Shown piece by piece: positions 17,004 to 24,665 of a stretch of 64,000 nucleotides of DNA. The notes under the pieces are model-generated. The model had not been told where the DNA came from, ran no database searches, and saw only the letters and a program-made list of their open reading frames with translations. The position numbers and the translations under genes are program-made. Numbering within the stretch: position 1 is the first letter of the stretch; every line of letters begins with the position of its first letter. Origin of the DNA: Aequorivita aquimaris (lineage in GTDB: Bacteria; Bacteroidota; Bacteroidia; Flavobacteriales; Flavobacteriaceae); assembly GCF_001573155.1 (NCBI RefSeq), contig NZ_JRWG01000001.1, forward strand, positions 1 through 64,000, given 5' to 3'.

Positions 17004-17369
17004 ATGAGCAGTAATTTATACATCCCAAAAAGCTGTAAACATTGCGGTAATGCCTTTACAGCACGCACAACAGTAACTAAATACTGTGGTGATACTTGTG
17101 CTAAAAAAGCCTATAAGGCACGTAAGCGTAAAGAAAAAATTCAAGCTACTCTTACAAAGGATATGCAGCACCAAAAAGAAGCTGCCCAAATTCCAAACCT
17201 CAACACGGTAAATAATAAAGATTTTTTAAGCGTTACTGAAGCCTCACAATTAATTGGTGTTAGTAGATGGACCATTCAAAGAATGATTCAACAAGGACGT
17301 TTAAAAGCAGTCCCTTTTGGAAGAAAACGTATTGTAGCCAGATGGCAAATAGAAAACCTCTTTAATTAG
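17004..17369 (+). CDS. Small zinc-finger and excisionase-type HTH protein
   Basis: A 121-aa protein in two parts. Residues about 8-35 hold CKHCGN and CGDTCAKKAYKARKR, a four-Cys zinc ribbon followed by a basic helix. Residues about 72-120 hold an excisionase/MerR-type HTH (FLSVTEASQLIGVSRWTIQR) with a wing PFGRKRIVARW. It is probably a recombination directionality factor or a regulator of the integrase gene, which begins 6 bp downstream. The frame is open further upstream to TTG 16914, but that would run through the arm-type sites, so I prefer ATG 17004. Confidence 0.78.
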   Translation: MSSNLYIPKSCKHCGNAFTARTTVTKYCGDTCAKKAYKARKRKEKIQATLTKDMQHQKEAAQIPNLNTVNNKDFLSVTEASQLIGVSRWTIQRMIQQGRLKAVPFGRKRIVARWQIENLFN

Positions 17370-17375
17370 CATCCT

Positions 17376-18470
17376 ATGAAAGTAACATTAAGACAACGCA
17401 AAAAGAATGATAAAATAAGTCTGTATTTAGATTACTATCATAAAGGAAAACGCAAAACCGAGTATTTGCGATTATACCTTACACCTAATCCTAAAACTAA
17501 AACTGAAAGAGAGGTAAACAAGAAAACCAAACAATTAGCAGAAACCATTTGCGCACAACGCCAAATAGAAATTCAAAATGGTATTTATGGCTTTCAGGAT
17601 ATTGAGAAATTAAAAGGAAGTTTTATTACTTATGTTACAGCTTTAGCTGAAAAGAAAAATACAAGCTCTGGCAACTATGGGAATTGGAATAGTATGCTAA
17701 AACATTTAAAGACCTTTTGTCCTACAGATGTTAGTTTTCAAGATTTGGATAAATCATTTGTAGAGCGTTTCAAAGAGTATTTAGACAAAGATGCAATGGC
17801 CAGAGCAGGTAAAAAATTGTCTCAAAACTCTAAATATTCATACTATGGTAAATTTTGCGCAGCTTTAAAGCAAGCAGTTAAGGATGGTATTTTAAAAGTC
17901 AATCCTACTAATGGTGTAGACTATTTCAAACAAGGAGAACCTCAACGAGAATTTTTAACGCTTGATGAATTGCAAAAAGCAGTTAATACAGAATGTGAAT
18001 TACCACTATTGAAAAATGCTTTTATATTTTCAGCCCTTACCGGATTGCGTTGGTCAGATATTGAAAAATTACTGTGGTCAGAAATCCAACACTCTAAAGA
18101 AATGGGTTATTATATACGTTTCAGACAAAAGAAAACCAAAGGAGCTGAAACTTTACCAATTTCAGAACAAGCAAGAGAATTATTAGGTGAAGCAGGAAAA
18201 CCCGAAGTAAAAGTTTTTGAAGGCTTACATTATAGTGCCTGGTCAAACCTTAAATTGCAACAATGGATGATGAAAGCAGGTATTACAAAAGAGATTACCT
18301 TTCATTGTGCGCGTCATACCTATGCAACTTTACAGTTAACTTTGGGTACAGATATTTACACAGTATCAAAATTATTAGGGCATAAAGAATTAAGAACAAC
18401 ACAGATTTATGCCAAAGTAATTGATGATAAAAAGAAAGAAGCTGCTAACCGTATTCAATTGGATTTATAA
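17376..18470 (+). CDS. int: Tyrosine-type site-specific integrase
   Basis: A 364-aa recombinase with the arrangement of Bacteroidota element integrases: an arm-binding N-terminal domain (about 1-75), a SAM-like core-binding domain (about 82-180) and a catalytic domain. The catalytic residues are visible: Arg225 (TGLRWSDI), Lys near 253 (RQKKTKG), His310 and Arg313 (FHCARHTYAT), His336 (LLGHKE) and nucleophile Tyr345 (TTQIYAKV). It should cut and rejoin DNA at the 17-bp core in mnmE. The next gene starts within its stop codon (TAATG). Confidence 0.96.
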   Translation: MKVTLRQRKKNDKISLYLDYYHKGKRKTEYLRLYLTPNPKTKTEREVNKKTKQLAETICAQRQIEIQNGIYGFQDIEKLKGSFITYVTALAEKKNTSSGNYGNWNSMLKHLKTFCPTDVSFQDLDKSFVERFKEYLDKDAMARAGKKLSQNSKYSYYGKFCAALKQAVKDGILKVNPTNGVDYFKQGEPQREFLTLDELQKAVNTECELPLLKNAFIFSALTGLRWSDIEKLLWSEIQHSKEMGYYIRFRQKKTKGAETLPISEQARELLGEAGKPEVKVFEGLHYSAWSNLKLQQWMMKAGITKEITFHCARHTYATLQLTLGTDIYTVSKLLGHKELRTTQIYAKVIDDKKKEAANRIQLDL

Positions 18471-19420
18471 TGAAAGGAAATGTATTTGCAAGTTTGGTAT
18501 CAATTACTAACGGTTTACACAGAAACAATAGATCAGAAAGAGAATTTAATATTCTGAACTCTGAATTAAAGAAGTTACCAAAAGCTACTAATGCGGCCTT
18601 TAAAATAAACTTTAAAAGACCTTTAAACAGTAAAAAAGAATATTACTTTAAGTTGATTTCAAATGATACTGAAACTGAATTAGCAGGATTAAAATCCGAA
18701 TTCCCAACCGATGCAGGAGAACCTGAAAGCAAATACAGATATACAAGACAGTTTAATAAGTATGATAAGTATCTAAAGGATATTGCCAAATACATCAAAA
18801 AGCAGTCTATAAATAACGATTTGGGCGACGATACCGATTACATCATCAATTACCTAAAAGTGTCCGCAATTCGCCTATACATTGAACTACAAGAGCAATA
18901 CGGACAATTTTCAGATACTGCGTTATTCTCAATTCAAGAAATAGCAGAAAAGTATTTTAATGATACAGATTTTGATACATCAGTATTTGTAAAATTAGAA
19001 GCTGATAAAAAAGAGGTAGTTAAAAAGCCATCTAAACAAAAAAGTAAGCATAAAACCTCATTTGGCTATAAAAATAGAGATACTTCAAAATTACTTTCAG
19101 TTATAAAGCAATTACATTTTAGGATTGAACTATTAGACAATAGAACGACCCCAGAACAATTGGAAAAACTGCTATTAGCAGAAAACTTCAACGATATAGA
19201 TTATTTGATTTACTTGCAATGTGAAACAACACAATTCAGTTATGTTGTAAAAGAATTGAAATCTTATTTCCATAATTTGAAGCCAACAACTATAGAACGT
19301 TCAGGAAAGTTTATAACTAAAACTGGAGCAGCTTTAAGAGCAGGAAATTTATACAAAAACAAGATTGATAGCCCGAAAGAAAAAGAAGAAATCGATAAAA
19401 CAATACAACAACTGCAATAA
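18470..19420 (+). CDS. Hypothetical protein coupled to the integrase gene
   Basis: A 316-aa, Lys-rich soluble protein that I cannot assign to a named family with confidence. It begins one base inside the integrase stop codon, so translation is probably coupled. The N-terminal half contains an alpha-helical region (KYDKYLKDIAKYIKKQSI), the middle a basic linker (KKPSKQKSKHKTSFGYK, about 187-203), and the C-terminal part a helical block with FNDIDYLIYLQCETTQFSYV. Proteins of this kind accompany integrases in Bacteroidota islands. It could be a DNA-binding helper, but nothing in the sequence proves it. Confidence 0.7.
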   Translation: MKGNVFASLVSITNGLHRNNRSEREFNILNSELKKLPKATNAAFKINFKRPLNSKKEYYFKLISNDTETELAGLKSEFPTDAGEPESKYRYTRQFNKYDKYLKDIAKYIKKQSINNDLGDDTDYIINYLKVSAIRLYIELQEQYGQFSDTALFSIQEIAEKYFNDTDFDTSVFVKLEADKKEVVKKPSKQKSKHKTSFGYKNRDTSKLLSVIKQLHFRIELLDNRTTPEQLEKLLLAENFNDIDYLIYLQCETTQFSYVVKELKSYFHNLKPTTIERSGKFITKTGAALRAGNLYKNKIDSPKEKEEIDKTIQQLQ

Positions 19421-19421
19421 A

Positions 19422-19452
19422 AAACAGTAAGATTAGTAAGAAATCTTACTGT
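19422..19452 (+). terminator. 12-bp perfect inverted repeat after the integrase operon
   Basis: AACAGTAAGATT and AATCTTACTGTT pair over 12 bp with a 7-nt loop (AGTAAGA). It begins directly after the stop codon of the 316-aa gene. There is no strong T-run, so it may be a weak terminator, an mRNA 3' stabiliser or a protein-binding site. Confidence 0.6.
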
Positions 19453-19514
19453 TCTCTTACCCTTATTTTACACTCTTACTAAAATCCGATAGCCAATTTT
19501 AAACCTTTGTCCTG

Positions 19515-19550
19515 TTCTTGAAAACCAAGAATGACATTTGGCCAGATGTC
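19515..19550 (+). promoter_or_regulatory. Two palindromes upstream of the paired HTH genes
   Basis: The first is TTCTTG-AAAAC-CAAGAA (19515-19531). The second is an 18-bp near-perfect palindrome, GACATTTGGCCAGATGTC (19533-19550), with one T-G mismatch pair. They sit 29-64 bp upstream of the first HTH gene and are good operator or recombination-factor sites. Confidence 0.6.
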
Positions 19551-19578
19551 CATTTCTATTACTTAAAATTAATTAGTT

Positions 19579-19878
19579 ATGGACGAAATATTAGAACGTC
19601 TTAAAATTATTGAAGCACATGTTTTAGACAGAAACATTATTGTAAAAAACGTATTGACTTTTAACGAAGCCTGTAAATTTTTGGAATTATCACAATCCCA
19701 TTTATACAAGCTTACGAGTACCGGAACCATTCCACATTACAAGCCGAATGGTAAGAAGATTTATTTCAACAGAGCAGAATTAGAACAATGGTTATTGAGT
19801 AACCGTGTCGATTCACAAGATGAAATCGAACAACGAGCTGCCGATTACTTAATTAAGAAAGGAGCGGTGAAGTTATGA
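19579..19878 (+). CDS. Helix-turn-helix excisionase-like protein 1
   Basis: A 99-aa protein with an HTH_17/excisionase domain (about 25-78): LTFNEACKFLELSQSHLYKLTSTGTIPHYKPNGKKIYFNRAELEQWL, where a helix-turn-helix is followed by a beta wing. Related pairs of such proteins in Bacteroides CTnDOT-type elements (Xis2c/Xis2d) control excision, which makes a similar role likely here. Its stop overlaps the start of the next HTH gene by 4 bp (ATGA). Confidence 0.88.
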   Translation: MDEILERLKIIEAHVLDRNIIVKNVLTFNEACKFLELSQSHLYKLTSTGTIPHYKPNGKKIYFNRAELEQWLLSNRVDSQDEIEQRAADYLIKKGAVKL

Positions 19879-20171
19879 CTGAAATAATCGATTTACTCTT
19901 GGCGCTCTCACAAGAAATAAAGGACTTAAAAGCACGTATCGAGTTATTAAGACATTCGAGAGCAGAAGTATTAAAAGATACGTGGATAGACAACCAAGAC
20001 GTATTGCAGACCTTACACATCAGTAAGCGAACCTTACAGACCTTTAGAGATAACGGAACACTGCCTTATAGCAAGGTAAAGGGTAAGTTTTATTATAAGG
20101 TGTCCGATGTAGAGCAGTTGCTTCAAGATAACTACTACAACCATAATTTCAAAAGAGATGGAAGTAAGTAG
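19875..20171 (+). CDS. Helix-turn-helix excisionase-like protein 2
   Basis: A 98-aa protein starting with a short coiled-coil segment (IIDLLLALSQEIKDLKARIELL, about 3-25) and then an HTH_17 domain (about 38-88: WIDNQDVLQTLHISKRTLQTFRDNGTLPYSKVKGKFYYKVSDVEQLL). It resembles its upstream neighbour in fold but not in the N-terminal helix, so the two may form a heteromer. Its end overlaps the start of the next gene by 14 bp. A role in excision or regulation is inferred from family and context. Confidence 0.88.
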   Translation: MTEIIDLLLALSQEIKDLKARIELLRHSRAEVLKDTWIDNQDVLQTLHISKRTLQTFRDNGTLPYSKVKGKFYYKVSDVEQLLQDNYYNHNFKRDGSK

Positions 20172-21066
20172 AGAGGCAATTTTAGACAAAACACATTACG
20201 GCTTAAAAATTTATGCCTACGTGTTAAGACAGTATTATCCTGAAACAACAGTCCTTTCTGTAAAAGGAAGGGACTGCGGGATAACCCGAAACCCTTTTAA
20301 TGGTGGTAAAGAAACCTTACGGATTCATATTGATGGTGTAATAGCAACACATCGAGACACAGAGCTAAAGACCTTTAGCGGTGATGTGTTCGATTTTGCG
20401 CAATACCATTTTAGAATAACCGATGAAGAAGAATTGTTGCTCAAGATTAACCAAGAGTTGCATCTCAATTTAGAAGTAAAGGAAAAAGATGAATTAGATT
20501 GGTTGAATGGTCCAGACGATACCTGGTATGCTTACTGTAGCTTTTTCAAATCCCCAGTCCGCAATGTGTTTCCTTCGGAAACCTTGCGATTACATCAAGT
20601 ATTTGCATTAATCACAAGTGATAAATACAAAAAGATTACTGAAGATTTAAGAGCAATAACCGATGTAAAGGAAGCACGTAAATTCAAAGCTAATCGCTTT
20701 GATTACGTCACCTTTTCAGGAACGTTTGAAAAGCGAAACGATAACAATTTGTTAGAGCATTCCAATCTATTAACTATTGATTTCGACCATTTGGATAATC
20801 TTCAAGAGTTAAAAGCACAATTACTGAACGATGAATACTTTGAAACCGAAATGCTATTCACATCACCATCTGGTGATGGACTAAAATGGATTATCAGGAT
20901 AGATGTTTCAGAAGTAAAACATTCGGAGTATTTCACGGCAGTAGCCAATTATATTAAGCATACATATAACATTGAGGTTGACCAGTCAGGTAAAGACGTT
21001 TCCAGAGCGTGTTTTTTACCATACGACCCAACAGCCTTTTTACATAAAAGACACCAAGCATTATGA
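20158..21066 (+). CDS. BT4734/BF3469-type protein (VirE N-terminal / primase-associated)
   Basis: A 302-aa protein whose second half (about 140-300) matches the BT4734/BF3469 (VirE-N) family: NLLTIDFDHLDNLQELKAQL, LFTSPSGDGLKWIIRI and GKDVSRACFLPYDP. The Asp residues in TIDFDH and the Ser/Gly block resemble the active region of archaeo-eukaryotic-type primases, and the family commonly precedes a DUF3987/PriCT helicase-like gene, as here. A role in replication of the excised circle is inferred. It overlaps the next gene by 4 bp (ATGA). Confidence 0.82.
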   Translation: MEVSREAILDKTHYGLKIYAYVLRQYYPETTVLSVKGRDCGITRNPFNGGKETLRIHIDGVIATHRDTELKTFSGDVFDFAQYHFRITDEEELLLKINQELHLNLEVKEKDELDWLNGPDDTWYAYCSFFKSPVRNVFPSETLRLHQVFALITSDKYKKITEDLRAITDVKEARKFKANRFDYVTFSGTFEKRNDNNLLEHSNLLTIDFDHLDNLQELKAQLLNDEYFETEMLFTSPSGDGLKWIIRIDVSEVKHSEYFTAVANYIKHTYNIEVDQSGKDVSRACFLPYDPTAFLHKRHQAL

Positions 21067-22817
21067 CTAAAATATTTAATCCAAAAGAATGGTTGGAAGT
21101 TCCAGAAGAACAACCGCAACCAATAAGCAACAACGCAACAACTAATGTTGTTGCTGTTGCTGATAACGACATTGGAACCTATATTTCTACAATTGAGCAA
21201 TCAGGTATAGACATCACGGGAAATTATACCACTTGGAGAGATTTAGGCTTTGCTTTAGCTGAAGAATATGGAGAAACAGGAAGAGACTATTTCCACCGTA
21301 TAAGCAAAAACTATGTAGGTTATGATTCAAAAGAATGTGATGAGCAATTCAATAATTGTCTAAATGCTAAAGGGCACGGTATTACCATTGCTACTTTTTA
21401 CCATTATGCGCATCAGGCAGGTATAAAACCAATGAAGCAACAACACAACAACGAGGTTGCAACAAATGTTGCAACTGTTGTTGATGTTCCAGAACAAGCA
21501 ATGCCAACAATACCGGATAAGGTATTTAATACCTTACCGCAGTTTTTACAACAAGTTGTAAATCCTGCAAGTAGTAAAGAGGAAAAGGACATTTTGTTGT
21601 TAGGAGCTTTAACCGCCTTTAGTGCCTGTTTTCCTAAACTTTTTGGTGTCTACGACCAACGTAAAGTGTTTGCCAATTTATATCTTTTTGTAACTGCACC
21701 TGCATCTGCAGGTAAAGGCAGACTCAACCAAATTAAAAATTTGGTAGATCCTGTTCATAAATTAAAACGTGAGCAAGCCAAAGTATTAAAGCAGCAATTT
21801 AATACAGAAATGGCAACCTATAATATGAACAAGGGTAAAGATGAAAACTTGGAGAAACCCGGTAAACCGCCTGAAAGAATGTTGTTTATACCTGCCAACA
21901 ATAGTGTTACTGGTGTATATCAATTAATTTCTGATAATGAAGGTAAAGGACTAATCTTTGAAACCGAAGGCGATACATTAGCACAAGCATTTAAAAGCGA
22001 TTACGGTAATTATAGCGATGGTTTTCGGAAAGCGTTTCATCACGAAACCATTAGCTATTATCGCAGAACCGACAGAGAATATGTAGATATTGAAAAACCG
22101 TGTTTATCTACAGTGTTGTCAGGAACACCCAAGCAAGTAGCTACCTTAATCCCGAATGCCGAAAATGGTTTGTTCAGTCGTTTTATGTTCTACTATATGA
22201 ATATAAAACCCACTTGGAAAAACGTATTTTCAAGCAATAACAATGTGGGTTTAGATGATTACTATTCGCAATTAGGAAACGAGTTTTTAGGCTTATATAA
22301 AACATTAAAGAATAATCCAGAAATTGAAGTAAGGCTATCAATACCTCAACAACAGCAATTCAATACATTTTTTGAATCCTTACAAACCAAATACATCAAC
22401 TTACAGCCAGAAGAATACATTGCAACAATAAGACGTTTAGGTTTAATTGCGTTTCGTGTTATTATGCTATTCACAGCATTTCGTATTATGGAGGATGGTG
22501 ATGTGAATCAAGTAAAAGAATGTGAGGATGTCGATTTCCAAAATGCGCTAACTATTATTTCTATTTTAGTAAAGCATAGTAGTAAAGTGTTTAATGATTT
22601 ACCTATTGAGCAAAAAACGGTAAAACGCCTGAATCGTAAAGAACGCTTTTTAGAGAGTTTACCAAAACAGTTTGATAGACAAGATTATTTAGATTTAGCA
22701 ACCAAACAAAACATTCCACATAAAACAGCAGAAGGTTACATTACAAAGTTTGTTGATGCAGGGTTAATACATAGAGAAGCTCATAATAACTATTCAAATC
22801 CTGCAAAATCATTATAA
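21063..22817 (+). CDS. DUF3987 ATPase with PriCT-2 domain
   Basis: A 584-aa protein. Residues about 37-115 form a primase C-terminal (PriCT-2) domain (TTWRDLGFALAEEYGETGRDYF, GHGITIATFYHYAHQ). Residues about 150-540 are the DUF3987 ATPase, with the P-loop APASAGKG at 212-219 and the block GLIFETEGDTLAQAF as a likely Walker B region. Such proteins supply helicase-like activity for plasmids and integrated elements. It follows the VirE-N-type gene with translational coupling, making a primase/helicase pair. Confidence 0.88.
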   Translation: MTKIFNPKEWLEVPEEQPQPISNNATTNVVAVADNDIGTYISTIEQSGIDITGNYTTWRDLGFALAEEYGETGRDYFHRISKNYVGYDSKECDEQFNNCLNAKGHGITIATFYHYAHQAGIKPMKQQHNNEVATNVATVVDVPEQAMPTIPDKVFNTLPQFLQQVVNPASSKEEKDILLLGALTAFSACFPKLFGVYDQRKVFANLYLFVTAPASAGKGRLNQIKNLVDPVHKLKREQAKVLKQQFNTEMATYNMNKGKDENLEKPGKPPERMLFIPANNSVTGVYQLISDNEGKGLIFETEGDTLAQAFKSDYGNYSDGFRKAFHHETISYYRRTDREYVDIEKPCLSTVLSGTPKQVATLIPNAENGLFSRFMFYYMNIKPTWKNVFSSNNNVGLDDYYSQLGNEFLGLYKTLKNNPEIEVRLSIPQQQQFNTFFESLQTKYINLQPEEYIATIRRLGLIAFRVIMLFTAFRIMEDGDVNQVKECEDVDFQNALTIISILVKHSSKVFNDLPIEQKTVKRLNRKERFLESLPKQFDRQDYLDLATKQNIPHKTAEGYITKFVDAGLIHREAHNNYSNPAKSL

Positions 22818-22932
22818 GGAAATTGAGGAAATAAAGGAATTAACGTATGTGTTCCCTTAAATCCTTAACTTCTTCACTTTCTGTTAATAACTGTTTATAT
22901 CTTTTTGGTTTCCTTTAGCTTCCTTTTCTTAA

Positions 22933-22958
22933 ATTAGACAAAATCTGACAAGTCTAAT
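22933..22958 (+). promoter_or_regulatory. Inverted repeat upstream of the XRE regulator
   Basis: ATTAGAC (22933-22939) and GTCTAAT (22952-22958) are a perfect 7-bp inverted repeat with a 12-bp spacer. The right arm ends 10 bp before the XRE start codon. This placement suits an autoregulatory operator, as with controller proteins of defence loci. Confidence 0.65.
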
Positions 22959-22968
22959 AAATGCTATT

Positions 22969-23265
22969 ATGGAGTTTGGCGAATACATACGCTCATTGCG
23001 CGAAAAGCGCAATTTGCTATTAAGGGAAATGGCTGCAAATATCAATATGGATGTGGCTTATTTAAGCAAGATTGAACGAGGAAACCGTATGGCAAGACGA
23101 GAGCAGGTAATAGCATTTGCAAAAGAATTAAAAGAAGATGAGAACAAATTAATTAAGCTTTGGATGTCCGAACAGATTGTACAAATGATAAAAAACGAAA
23201 AGGACAGTACGGAAATCCTCAAAATAGCTGAAGAAAAAATTAGTAAGATTGTTAAAAAGCAGTAA
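22969..23265 (+). CDS. XRE-family transcriptional regulator
   Basis: A 98-aa protein with an HTH_3 domain (about 5-62: EYIRSLREKRNLLLREMAANI, DVAYLSKIERGNRMARREQV) and a C-terminal helix (LKIAEEKISKIVKKQ). It resembles controllers of restriction and other defence loci. It is 7 bp upstream of the ApeA-like gene, so it probably controls that transcript and possibly also its own, through the inverted repeat at 22933-22958. Confidence 0.92.
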   Translation: MEFGEYIRSLREKRNLLLREMAANINMDVAYLSKIERGNRMARREQVIAFAKELKEDENKLIKLWMSEQIVQMIKNEKDSTEILKIAEEKISKIVKKQ

Positions 23266-23272
23266 AAATTAA

Positions 23273-24502
23273 ATGTTTAAAGAGAATAAATATTTCGGTG
23301 AGGTTTGGTTTGAGGAATCACAAGATGTGAAGTGCTTCTGCGTACTTGAGCTAAAACATAACAAGATATTTATAACCACAAATTTGAATAAGAAATATGC
23401 AGCATACCAAATTGAAGTGATTTATGGAATGTTCACAGGTTTAGGTTATGTAACCTTTGTTAATTGTAATATACAAAATAGTAGTACAGGTATAATTGAA
23501 ACTAAAGTATATCACCCTAAATATACATTTGTGTGTGCTCATCACTTAATAGAGCCAATAAATTTAAAAGTGAGTGAATTTCAAATTGACAATGCAGCAA
23601 TTGTAAAGTGGGTTAGAAAAATGAACTGGTATAATTCAATCGAAGATAAGGTTGAAAAACAAGAAGACATAAAACACCAAACAGTCATTTCACAAGACTT
23701 AACTTTAACAATAACAAAATCTACTTCATACACTTCCAATCACGACTTTTTAAGAATGGATAACATAGGCTATGTAGACTTCAAGTCTACAAAGAATTTG
23801 AGTATTCTGGAAAGCATTGAACTTTACAATTCATTTCAAAAAATATTTCATTTCATTTACGGTAAATCTGTTCAGTTTAAGTCCTTTAATTTTAAGTGTT
23901 TAAGTTGTGGTGAGTGGGGTTCATTATATTACAAGGATGATTTTAATAAGGAGAACATTTCTGGTTTTATTACACTTGATTATGATACAATTAATGAAGA
24001 CTTATCTAAATTAATCAAACATTGGTTTACGAATCCAGACATTACTTATTGTGCCGATATAATAATTGAAAATTTATTAACTGTAAAGACAAGTCATAGT
24101 AGAAGGTTCACTAATTCATATTCAGCCTTTGAAGCTTACAGTTTTAAATTTGGTAAAACTCATAAAAACCCAACTGTAGAAAAATATTTATTAGAACATA
24201 AAGAGTTAATTCATAGAATTACTTCAATTCCAGAAAGCGAAATCAAAGGTTATGTTTCTAAAATAGTAAGACATAGGGATTATCTAACTCATCGAAATAA
24301 GACAAAGAATAACATTTTTTCTCAATTTGAGTTGCTATACATTTCCTTTTTATTGGATTATATTGTTGGTATAGGTTTAATGAAAAAGATGGAAGCTTCA
24401 GAAGAAGTAATTGAGAAGATAATGTTAAGGGCAAAATCTACTTATCAAGATATGCAGTCGGTTAATAAATTGTTGAATAAAGATATTTTAGAGAACTCAT
24501 AA
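23273..24502 (+). CDS. ApeA-like HEPN defence protein
   Basis: A 409-aa protein. The N-terminal half (about 4-125) fits the ApeA N-terminal domain: GEVWFEESQDVKCFCVLELK, YVTFVNCNI and a strand-rich region ending AAIVKWVRKMNWYN. The middle has one CxxC (FKCLSCGEW, about 206). The C-terminal part (about 265-400) is an ApeA-like HEPN region with the RNase motif RDYLTH at 335-340 (Arg-x4-His). HEPN proteins of this family are anti-phage RNases. The assignment is from motif and layout, not from a search. The gene follows the XRE regulator directly, in one probable transcript. Confidence 0.68.
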   Translation: MFKENKYFGEVWFEESQDVKCFCVLELKHNKIFITTNLNKKYAAYQIEVIYGMFTGLGYVTFVNCNIQNSSTGIIETKVYHPKYTFVCAHHLIEPINLKVSEFQIDNAAIVKWVRKMNWYNSIEDKVEKQEDIKHQTVISQDLTLTITKSTSYTSNHDFLRMDNIGYVDFKSTKNLSILESIELYNSFQKIFHFIYGKSVQFKSFNFKCLSCGEWGSLYYKDDFNKENISGFITLDYDTINEDLSKLIKHWFTNPDITYCADIIIENLLTVKTSHSRRFTNSYSAFEAYSFKFGKTHKNPTVEKYLLEHKELIHRITSIPESEIKGYVSKIVRHRDYLTHRNKTKNNIFSQFELLYISFLLDYIVGIGLMKKMEASEEVIEKIMLRAKSTYQDMQSVNKLLNKDILENS

Positions 24503-24518
24503 ATGAGTATAAAAACAA

Positions 24519-24549
24519 AAAATATGGTAAAAAGTAGTAAAATATGGTA
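24519..24549 (+). repeat. Direct repeat upstream of the hairpin RNA
   Basis: AAAATATGGTA occurs at 24519-24529 and again at 24539-24549, a 20-bp period (about two helical turns). The second copy ends 9 bp before the -7 box at 24559. It is a candidate activator or repressor site. Confidence 0.6.
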
Positions 24550-24558
24550 TAAAGTTTG

Positions 24559-24566
24559 TACTTTTG
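24559..24566 (+). promoter_or_regulatory. -7 box for the hairpin RNA / abi-ago transcript
   Basis: TACTTTTG is a perfect TAnnTTTG. Transcription would start near 24571-24574, just before the hairpin. There is no clear -33 box; the direct repeat at 24519-24549 covers that region. Confidence 0.68.
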
Positions 24567-24571
24567 CAGTA

Positions 24572-24632
24572 ACAGTACACACCACGCTACCCATTAGAAC
24601 AGCGTCCCAGGGTGTGTCTTTTGCTTTATATA
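24572..24632 (+). ncRNA. Candidate structured RNA upstream of the Abi gene
   Basis: A two-part hairpin is encoded here. ACACACC (24577-24583) pairs with GGTGTGT (24611-24617), and directly stacked ACGCT (24584-24588) pairs with AGCGT (24601-24605). The loop is 12 nt (24589-24600) and the 3' side has a 5-nt bulge (24606-24610). The twelve pairs are all Watson-Crick. A T-rich stretch follows. It starts immediately after a consensus promoter and ends 34-49 bp before the Abi start codon. AbiF proteins are known to be linked with a conserved upstream noncoding RNA that acts as an antitoxin, so this is a good candidate; the extent of the transcript is a guess. Confidence 0.6.
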
Positions 24633-24665
24633 CCTTCCTTTTGTTAAACAATAAGACGTTTTTAT

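Noticed and set aside
24519-24549. Possible start of a CRISPR array (two direct repeats with 20-bp period)
   Set aside because: Only two units of 11 bp, no spacer-sized gaps and no cas genes; more likely a regulatory site.
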